DNA from: Pseudobacteriovorax antillogorgiicola
Lineage (GTDB): Bacteria; Bdellovibrionota_B; Oligoflexia; Oligoflexales; Oligoflexaceae
DNA: 64,000 nucleotides
Direction of reading: 5' to 3'
Assembly: GCF_900177345.1 (NCBI RefSeq)
Contig: NZ_FWZT01000006.1
Location: forward strand, 1 to 64,000
Part shown: in pieces, positions 59,201-64,000 of the stretch
Layout: every line of letters begins with the position of its first letter
Numbering within the stretch: position 1 is the first letter of the stretch
Translations under genes and position numbers: made by a program
Notes under the pieces: generated by a model
Seen by the model: only the letters and a program-made list of their open reading frames with translations
The model's database searches: none
What the model was told of the DNA's origin: nothing

Positions 59201-59280
59201 TTCCCTGTGTCTTTCGTCTGATTAACCCCAAGCGTCGCAAGCCTTTTGAGGAGGAACCAGATCGCCCTGTGGCTGCTTAG
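56197..59280 (+). CDS. RND-family multidrug efflux permease (AcrB/MexB-like)
   Basis: A 1027-residue HAE1-type RND inner-membrane pump. It has the two-fold AcrB plan: membrane spans (SIKRPVFAWVLMFGLIFFG), large periplasmic loop, LLGLALAIGVVVDDAIIMLENISRYMQMG with the proton-relay Asp pair (VVDDA), and a second half with IGMLLTMGIVMKNSILLVEFTNQL and SIAALFLGGQTLNIYSVIG. Length is normal for the family. It uses proton motive force to move hydrophobic drugs or metabolites. It is coupled to TolC (ATGA). No adaptor (MFP) gene is found up to 63 kb, so it might borrow one. A perfect hairpin stands after its end. Confidence 0.93.
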   Translation: MTLSSISIKRPVFAWVLMFGLIFFGTLSFFQMGINENPDVDYPTVRISYAYEGATPAVVEKDIIETVESYLVSIQGIRNISSTAQRGVANIDIEFELSRDIDFALQEVQTVLGRAQRGLPDNLESPVVTKSNAADEPILYASLFSESLSQRDLMILFRDRVRDRLSTVEGVAEIRAFGYHEPILRIDLDAEKLRKYQLTAQDIIDSILREHSELPAGKFEFKEDEFLIRIMGEANQVDEFRNMIISRRGGQPNFARLHLKDVADVYEGIENLRRLSRINGKNAMGMAIQRQSGVNAVDLSDKVMARIAEINQELQPEAGMMVNFDRTQFVRESVDELVYTLILSAVLTSLVCWIFLGSWSATSNILFAIPTSIIGTFTIIHFLGFTLNTFSLLGLALAIGVVVDDAIIMLENISRYMQMGYDRVQAAFKGSREITFAVIATSLALIAIFIPITFMDGIEGRFFWEFAVTISVAVALSSLEALTLAPMRCSQFLRVGGKRMLLGRMFESFLDSLTALYEKTLKTALRFRWLVLVGSIAIVSGAFLSVRSLPTEFAPAQDRSVIFTIFLAPDGRSMEYTSEKVAQFEKIALAHPDVDRTFVAIGGFGQGGQGNRGNGVIILKPSKDRKKSISEVSDELRKSAEQEIKGMNVILRDRFGSALGGRRGSPIEFTINGPNPATQKELYFKMQDEMEASGLMVGIRSNDVRELPEVRIVPNREKALERGVEISEISRIVNATLGGTTVAQYTEGSRRFDIFLQLKESDRQGIEDLKPLLVRNNRGELIPLSSVVDVKNVNGPESIFREDRVRGIRVDSSLAKGATQGNAIKEVRAIAEKILPEDYYIRFSDTPDDKLFSIAIIMGLGLIIAYMVLASQFNSFTDPFIVYLAVPFGLIGSIAALFLGGQTLNIYSVIGMLLTMGIVMKNSILLVEFTNQLRDEGADLEEALVKACPIRLRPILMTTTATLAAALPAAMAFGPGNETRIPMALTVIGGTSLSTVFTLFVVPCVFRLINPKRRKPFEEEPDRPVAA

Positions 59281-59358
59281 GAGGGTAATCGTGACAGAAA
59301 CATTACAGCGATGATCGCTGATGATGGTTTTGGGGTATCTAGCTTAAAATCCTGACTT

Positions 59359-59386
59359 AATGCAAGAATCCTCAGATTCTTGCATT
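59359..59386. terminator. hairpin after the RND gene
   Basis: AATGCAAGAATC and GATTCTTGCATT form a perfect 12-bp stem around CTCA, 79 bases after the RND stop. Only a weak T content follows, so it may be a terminator or a stabilising 3' hairpin. Confidence 0.5.
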
Positions 59387-59574
59387 ACCATAAAACCATT
59401 CAGTATATTTAGTCCCATCAGATTATTCGGATGTTCAAAAATCACAAAGGTGTGATGATTCTGCCTCAAAATCCTTTTTGATTTTAGCCTGGAACATTGT
59501 AAGTGATAGAGGCTCGTGATCCCTCCGACAAGTCCATGACCAAAAGGTATTTTTTGTAGACGGAGGTTGTGAAA

Positions 59575-60702
59575 ATGGGTCGTGCTCGTCCAGTAGGCGT
59601 AGTAGTTCAAAACAGAAAGCATAGTCGTTGGGAGTGTGATGCTAATTTCCTTCCAACAGGTGCTAGCAAGCTACCCAATAAAGTCGAAGACAAAGTATAT
59701 TTTAGAGTTCATGAAGTTTCCAAAAGTGGGTTAACATTGCTTACTAGCCTGCGAAACGAAGAGGCCTTGCAACCTGGAATGAGGCTAGAGCTTCACCTCA
59801 ACATTCCCACTGTCTCCAATTTTAATTTGATTATTGAGGTTATTCACACCCGATCGATTCAGATTGATAATCGAGATCAGCTAAATGTTGGAGTAAAAAT
59901 CCTAAATAGCAGCAAGCGTCTCGAAAGGTCAATTGCTCAGTATCTTGTCCAATTTTCATCTGATGCAACATTAAAGGCATTGAAGGAAGAAAAGTTGATA
60001 CCAAAGTCAATTGCTGAAGCGGTAAACTACACCACTGTAAAGAGTGAGGGCGATTATCAAGAGGTCCTAAATGTGCGATGGCAAGCCTATAAGTCGGCTA
60101 ACAAAGTTGATGTAGGTGATCCAAACTCAATGAGATGCAAATATGATAAGTGGGACCGGATCATTATAGCTAAGCACCAGGGCAAGGTTGTGTCGTCATG
60201 TCTTCTGATATTTCCTGGACCGGGAGATCAGCTTGAGATCGAAGAGGACATGAATCGTAGTCTTGATGATTTCATTCCAGATAGAACTAAGATTTGTGAA
60301 TTTACAAGGCTTTCGGCGTTACCAGATTACAGAGGAAGTGACCTACTTCACGGAATGTTTAGAGAGGTAGCCAGAACTTGTCTGGCAGAAGGCCGAGATA
60401 TTACTTTCGGTAGCGCAGATGAAAGAATGGCCAAGGTCTACGAAGGAATTGGCTACCGAAAGACTGGAATTGAATTTTATATGGAGCGATACAAAGGTAT
60501 CAAACACTACTCTATGATCGGAAATATTCGGGAAAGTGTTCTCTCTGGTAAAAAGGTGAAAGCTCACTACTGGCCTTTCTTATGGAAGCCTCTAGCAAAA
60601 TACCTAGATCGAAACCATAGATCTGAGATCAGTTTTTCCAACAGGCTTCATCTTTGGGTCTATAAAGCTATTATGCCAATTTTAAAACGCCTACGATCGT
60701 AA
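59575..60702 (+). CDS. PilZ domain fused to FeeM-like N-acyl transferase
   Basis: A 375-residue protein. The ATG at 59575 has GGAGG nine bases upstream; a GTG at 59569 is too close. Residues 1-125 form a PilZ domain: RKHSR (Arg14, Arg18) as the c-di-GMP motif and EVSKSG at 47-52, standing for (D/N)xSxxG with Glu in place of Asp/Asn. Residues 150-345 resemble GNAT/FeeM N-acyl-amino-acid synthases: YQEVLNVRWQAYK, then IIAKHQGKVVSSCLLIFPGPGDQLEIEED, ICEFTRLSALPDYRGSDLLHGMF and ITFGSADERMAKVYEGIGYR. So a c-di-GMP-controlled acyl transferase is likely. It is followed 16 bases later by an unknown protein on the same transcript. The fusion is unusual. Confidence 0.8.
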   Translation: MGRARPVGVVVQNRKHSRWECDANFLPTGASKLPNKVEDKVYFRVHEVSKSGLTLLTSLRNEEALQPGMRLELHLNIPTVSNFNLIIEVIHTRSIQIDNRDQLNVGVKILNSSKRLERSIAQYLVQFSSDATLKALKEEKLIPKSIAEAVNYTTVKSEGDYQEVLNVRWQAYKSANKVDVGDPNSMRCKYDKWDRIIIAKHQGKVVSSCLLIFPGPGDQLEIEEDMNRSLDDFIPDRTKICEFTRLSALPDYRGSDLLHGMFREVARTCLAEGRDITFGSADERMAKVYEGIGYRKTGIEFYMERYKGIKHYSMIGNIRESVLSGKKVKAHYWPFLWKPLAKYLDRNHRSEISFSNRLHLWVYKAIMPILKRLRS

Positions 60703-60718
60703 TTGAGGGAGTGAAAAA

Positions 60719-61849
60719 TTGTCGCAGAGTACTCTACAGTTGTTGAACTCGACCCTTCAAACGATGTTTCAAGCCTATGACATCGGCGATTTTAGAAGGC
60801 AGATTGAGTCCACTTTCAAGTTGATGAAGCTTAGGAAAAACGATGGGAAGTGGTTCAAGGATGATCTGGCGTTTCTGGACCACTGTCTTCTTCGTGATGA
60901 AAGTGATACTTATAGACTCAAAAAATACGTAGAACAGATCTTAAAAGCGAATCGAAAAAATCCTTTCCTCATGGGCTTCCTTAAAGAGATCGAAGGCAAG
61001 AACTTTGGAACTATTGATAGAAAGTTAGCAGTTGAGGGGCCGCAGGTACTCTTTGAGGCGCTGGTCTATAGCTGGATCCTGGAACATATGACCCAAGTTT
61101 TAGTTGATAAGCCCGATTTGCTGAGTCTCCTTCACAGTCATTGGGTGATTGAACGAAGCAAAGTAAACTCACTTCCAAAGGGGATAAGGCTGTTTTTCAA
61201 GATTAAGCTGGTGAGCGTTGAAGGGCCAATTAAAAGAATCATCAATTTTCATAGAACCGGAAAAGTAAGACCAAGTTTTTTGAGAGTTATGCTTCCTTTA
61301 AACATCTATGAAGCATCCTTCACTGACTTGGTTCAAGGAAAACCTCACAATGCTTTTGCTGGGTTGATTCTAGCTATTTTTAGGCCTGGAAAAAGCCTTT
61401 TAGGTTTTGGAAGCGAGGTTGCAAGCTGGTCGGAAGATCGTAAACGAGTAGAAATCTCTTATCCTGGGCAGCTAGCTTGGAATGACCTCTATCAGGTTTG
61501 GAATATGGCGTTCATCACTCGCTATAGCTATTACCCATTAATCATTCAAAAGCTTTTGCAGCCTAGCCTTTCAGAGCATTTCAAAAACCCCAAATACTAT
61601 GTGTATCACAGAACCCTGTCACTATATGTTCATCTACACTTCGGCTTTTTCAACTATCTAAACAACGAGCAGAAGGGCTTAGAAAACTGGAATTGGCTTG
61701 ATGAAAGTTTCACAAAGTCTTGGGGGAAAGCGAATATGAAGTATTCTCTCCAGTACTTTCAGCATGTACTTGGCTTGAAAAAAGGTTCGCTTAGTCATTC
61801 TGAAGGCTCGAAAGCTAGTCTAGATCATTCTGTGCCAAAAAAACGCTGA
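60719..61849 (+). CDS. unknown protein, partner of the PilZ-acyltransferase
   Basis: A 376-residue protein starting at a TTG (60719) with GAGGGAG upstream at good spacing; the nearby GTG is in another frame. It has no signal or clear membrane segment. It is mostly helical (QIESTFKLMKLRKNDGKWFKDDLAFLDHC), with a basic, aromatic middle, KPHNAFAGLILAIFRPGKSLLGFGSEV, and a conserved-looking block NDLYQVWNMAFITRYSYYPLIIQKLL. I recognise no family. Translation lies 16 bases after the PilZ-acyltransferase gene, so they are probably co-expressed, and it may be a second enzyme in making an N-acylated product. Confidence in a real gene is high, in function low. Confidence 0.75.
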   Translation: MSQSTLQLLNSTLQTMFQAYDIGDFRRQIESTFKLMKLRKNDGKWFKDDLAFLDHCLLRDESDTYRLKKYVEQILKANRKNPFLMGFLKEIEGKNFGTIDRKLAVEGPQVLFEALVYSWILEHMTQVLVDKPDLLSLLHSHWVIERSKVNSLPKGIRLFFKIKLVSVEGPIKRIINFHRTGKVRPSFLRVMLPLNIYEASFTDLVQGKPHNAFAGLILAIFRPGKSLLGFGSEVASWSEDRKRVEISYPGQLAWNDLYQVWNMAFITRYSYYPLIIQKLLQPSLSEHFKNPKYYVYHRTLSLYVHLHFGFFNYLNNEQKGLENWNWLDESFTKSWGKANMKYSLQYFQHVLGLKKGSLSHSEGSKASLDHSVPKKR

Positions 61850-61887
61850 GAGTGTCAGTCATGTATGAGAATCTTGATATTGCCAGC

Positions 61888-63291
61888 TTACGATATAATT
61901 CTCAGGTTTTGAGGCAGAGAGTCTAGCAGCTGGTAGTAAAGGCACTTAACATCTTGATGGTCACGTACCTTAAATTTTTCTAGGGCATACTCCTTTAAAT
62001 TCTGCTGCACCTCTTCTTCCAGGCATTCCCATACCGTAGTTTCTATAATGATAACATGAGTGTTCGACACACTGAGGTGCTTTAGCAGTGGTTTCCTAGT
62101 GGACTCATATCGAGTTGCTTTAATAATCCCAGCTCCGTATAGATCGTAGGTTTTCAATCCAGAGGTTGGAAAATCTCCAACGACGCTACCAATACCAATT
62201 CCAATCGAGCAGTAAGCCTCCTGATCATCAAGAAACTCAACCGAACAACGATTGACGACCTCCACAAAGCGAAGCGCAAGCTCATAAGCCACCTGCTCTT
62301 TTTTACCTTCGCAGTGAAATGGAAAACCAACCGCACACAAAAAACCGTCTCCCATTTCCTTGATCATATATGCGTTTGCAGAAAGCGTATCAGGATCGTA
62401 GTTTTCCATCATAATTGTATGGCAGTCATGAATTACGGACTCAAAGAACTCGTGATTCTTGATGTGCCCAATGGCGGTCGATCCTTGAATGTCGAAGCTA
62501 ATGATGCAACTTTCAGCACTCCCCCGAGGCATGGTCGCTTCGAGACTTTCCTTCTTTTGCATGAGGTAAAGCTGATGGGGATAGACCAGCTTTTTCATCT
62601 GCTCATAGGCATGGTTGCGAGAACTATCAGACATCGATACCAGATAAAATTTTCCTTTAAAGGCAAGGATTAGTATCTGATTGACGAAAAAGCCTAGTGA
62701 GATGGATGTCAGGGCAGACATAGACACCTGTTGAAAGAGCGAGCCGTCAAAGTAGATGGGGACGTAAGCCAAAATCAGTGACAGGCCGATACAACGAATG
62801 GTGGCAGTAAAGTGACGGTGATCAAATGCAGTCGCCCAAAGTATGGTGAAGACACCACCTATAGAAGTGGACTGAAGGAGATTCGCGTTGTAGATCCCGT
62901 AGTAGACACAAATTCCTACAAACTCTAGAACACCTGCAGTCATCGCTGCTTCGAAAACGGTGACTGCTGGGATGCCTGATCTTACAAGCCGGGTATAGAA
63001 AGCTAGGATCGCACATGAGGGAACATGGGCAAAGATCATCAACGTCTGCCCAGTTTTATTGACGATTAAAACTGAAATGAGGGTCATGATACAGATCAGG
63101 CACGTTGGAAGCTTCCAGTGACCGAAAGCGGCTTCGAAGGCGCTATTTACCTCGCCGTAATAATCTTCCTGATGCTCTGCTGCATGGCGATTGATGCTCC
63201 TGATGATGTCGCTGGACTTCATAAGCCAATGAACTCTTTTTAATGACCAAGATAGATAATCGGATTCCTTTAATCCTTTCGGTCGTTCCAC
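61888..63291 (-). CDS. membrane-anchored class III nucleotidyl cyclase
   Basis: A 467-residue protein. Residues 60-215 contain about six membrane spans (WKLPTCLICIMTLISVLIV, AVTVFEAAMTAGVLEFVGICVYYGIY, SALTSISLGFFVNQILILAF), a sensing or anchoring domain. Residues 260-440 are a class III cyclase catalytic domain: SCIISFDIQGSTAIGH (Asp267, metal site), AYMIKEMGDGFLCAVGFPF (Lys311, Asp315), YCSIGIGIGSVVGDFPTSGLKTYDLYGAGIIKATRYE. It makes cAMP or cGMP; the substrate-specifying residue pair is Lys and a later Asp-or-Cys that I cannot assign. The start is a GTG at 63291 with no clear ribosome site. It converges with the PilZ operon, adding a second messenger next to c-di-GMP. Confidence 0.85.
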   Translation of the reverse strand: MERPKGLKESDYLSWSLKRVHWLMKSSDIIRSINRHAAEHQEDYYGEVNSAFEAAFGHWKLPTCLICIMTLISVLIVNKTGQTLMIFAHVPSCAILAFYTRLVRSGIPAVTVFEAAMTAGVLEFVGICVYYGIYNANLLQSTSIGGVFTILWATAFDHRHFTATIRCIGLSLILAYVPIYFDGSLFQQVSMSALTSISLGFFVNQILILAFKGKFYLVSMSDSSRNHAYEQMKKLVYPHQLYLMQKKESLEATMPRGSAESCIISFDIQGSTAIGHIKNHEFFESVIHDCHTIMMENYDPDTLSANAYMIKEMGDGFLCAVGFPFHCEGKKEQVAYELALRFVEVVNRCSVEFLDDQEAYCSIGIGIGSVVGDFPTSGLKTYDLYGAGIIKATRYESTRKPLLKHLSVSNTHVIIIETTVWECLEEEVQQNLKEYALEKFKVRDHQDVKCLYYQLLDSLPQNLRIIS

Positions 63292-63416
63292 TCAATTTAT
63301 GAAAAAACGAAAAAAGAAGACCCTCGTCCTTGAAAAGTTTTAAGGAGGAATTATATTGATGGTGGTTTCTATAAGCTTCTATTTTTGTTTGACTTATTCG
63401 AAAAGGAGGAGATGTT

Positions 63417-63563
63417 ATGCTACACAAGGCAGACATGAACTGGCTCGAAGAGTTACGCAAGAATCTTGCGTGTTATCAGCCAAAACCTGATGGCATTGCC
63501 GGCATTCGAAAGTTTTCGGCCTGGCAACCCAATGGCTCACAAGAAACCAAGAAGGAGGTTTGA
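63417..63563 (+). CDS. small 48-residue protein
   Basis: A short frame with AAAGGAGGA eight bases before the ATG: MLHKADMNWLEELRKNLACYQ, then PKPDGIAGIRKFSAWQPNGS and a charged end, ETKKEV. It has no signal or membrane segment and no known family. A perfect 17-base palindrome (ACGCAAGA-A-TCTTGCGT, 63455-63471) lies in the coding region. Its start is 125 bases from the divergent cyclase start. The excellent ribosome site and a well-formed end suggest it is real. A second ribosome site (GGAGG) stands at its stop and would start only a six-codon frame, so nothing follows. Confidence 0.55.
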   Translation: MLHKADMNWLEELRKNLACYQPKPDGIAGIRKFSAWQPNGSQETKKEV

Positions 63564-63657
63564 TGCGACGATTGGACCAATAGCTAAGATTCCACAGCAC
63601 TCACCTCGTGGGCCAAGGGCAAAGCTTGGCCTTCATTCTCTAGATGTCACGACCAAC

Positions 63658-63678
63658 GGAGGCCTCGTGTAGGCCTCC
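63658..63678. terminator. hairpin between convergent genes
   Basis: GGAGGCCT pairs perfectly with AGGCCTCC around CGTGT, between the small gene ending at 63563 and the pectate lyase gene ending at 63687. TCCCTT follows on the plus strand. It may be a weak two-way terminator. Confidence 0.5.
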
Positions 63679-63686
63679 TCCCTTAG

Positions 63687-64000
63687 TCATTGGCAGCTTT
63701 CCTCGTGCCATTTGTTGACACCAGCACAAGCCAATACCTTTGCCTTAACAAGCTCAACAGGATCGAGTTTGTAGTCGTAAGGAACAACGAGTTCCGTAGT
63801 CGATTCTCCATCAGGGCCTGCGACCATGTCTCCCCCTGATGGCTTAGACCATGAAATATCCTCAAATCTGTTGCCTTCCAAGTCCCAAAACCCAATGTCT
63901 TTGCTATAGAACGAGACAATGGGATTGGAAACCGCCTCGAAGTGATTCCCTTCAATAAGCAACTGGGCTCCCATTCGTGAGTTGATGGCAGAGCCTTGAA
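63687..64000 (-). CDS. pectate lyase (family 1), 3' part, runs off the window
   Basis: The C-terminal 104 residues of a pectate-lyase-type protein. SAINSRMGAQLLIEGNHFEAVSNPI is the family-1 signature (RMGAQxLxEGNxFE...P), found near the C-terminus of PelB/PelC-like parallel beta-helix enzymes, which cleave polygalacturonate by beta-elimination with calcium. It continues IVSFYSKDIGFWDLEGNRFEDI, a further beta-helix rung, and ends VLACAGVNKWHEESCQ with two Cys near the stop. The rest of the gene, including its catalytic Arg and Ca sites and signal, lies beyond 64000. Polygalacturonate use would be unusual for a predatory-style lineage, but an activity on other acidic glycans is possible. Partial only because of the window edge. 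Confidence 0.85.
   Translation of the reverse strand, partial: QGSAINSRMGAQLLIEGNHFEAVSNPIVSFYSKDIGFWDLEGNRFEDISWSKPSGGDMVAGPDGESTTELVVPYDYKLDPVELVKAKVLACAGVNKWHEESCQ

Noticed and set aside
63466-63672. 68-codon frame in the region of the small gene
   Set aside because: The frame at 63417 has the ribosome site; this one begins inside it and has a basic, low-information composition.
1-64000. tRNA genes, CRISPR arrays, prophage genes
   Set aside because: Looked for cloverleaf ends, regularly spaced repeats and structural phage genes in all gaps; none found, though a computed scan would be firmer.

Overview
The window reads as a chromosomal segment of a Gram-negative, free-living bacterium with moderate GC. 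The mix of genes suggests a deltaproteobacterial-type lineage such as the Bdellovibrionota/Oligoflexia: unusually many lipoproteins with little recognisable homology, a DUF1552/DUF1592 cytochrome set, RND and TolC efflux, many stand-alone receiver proteins and c-di-GMP/cAMP signalling. The taxonomic guess is inference; there is no rRNA or other marker gene, and I found no tRNA, CRISPR array or prophage.

Layout. 1-5.7 kb is a scarred region: a broken IS4-type transposase, two lipoprotein genes on opposite strands that share a C-terminal domain ending GCGGGA(S/T)PDP, a 40-residue exported peptide, and a lipoprotein gene apparently split by TnpB and IS481 debris. 5.7-12.3 kb carries an operon of four exported proteins of unknown function and a large beta-propeller lipoprotein on the other strand. 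12.5-16.2 kb holds a caspase-like protease fused to a putative outer-membrane barrel, an exported protein related to the one at 8478, and an ECF sigma/anti-sigma pair. 16.2-19.2 kb has a large lipoprotein and a YdjC-type deacetylase.

19.3-23.4 kb is a sulfur island: TauE-type exporter, rhodanese and a sensor-less sigma-54 activator on the minus strand, diverging from two YeeE/YedE transporters and a persulfide-dioxygenase-like MBL enzyme on the plus strand. 23.4-32.7 kb is mixed: lipoproteins, a CBS protein, a carotene-hydroxylase-like protein, receivers, two-lesion mscS pseudogene and an IS200/IS605 right-end remnant that ends a solute-binding-protein gene. 32.8-36.7 kb is an operon for a c-type cytochrome lipoprotein, a DUF1592-type haem protein and a DUF1552 protein. 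37.4-40.2 kb is the TldD/TldE protease pair.

42-44.3 kb is a three-gene cassette (small exported peptide, DUF5819-like protein, HTTM-DCC membrane protein) that resembles SdpABC peptide-toxin systems in layout; it is my best candidate for an undescribed system. 44.5-52.2 kb is largely metabolic: PhoD-like phosphatase, MetR/MetE, a thioesterase behind a clear cobalamin riboswitch, an FAD-linked oxidase and a CCA-adding-type enzyme. 52.7-54.6 kb carries three receivers, two of them divergent paralogs. 54.9-59.3 kb is TolC plus an RND pump without an adaptor gene. 59.5-64 kb has a PilZ-acyltransferase fusion, an unknown partner, a membrane adenylate/guanylate cyclase and the 3' part of a pectate lyase gene running off the window.
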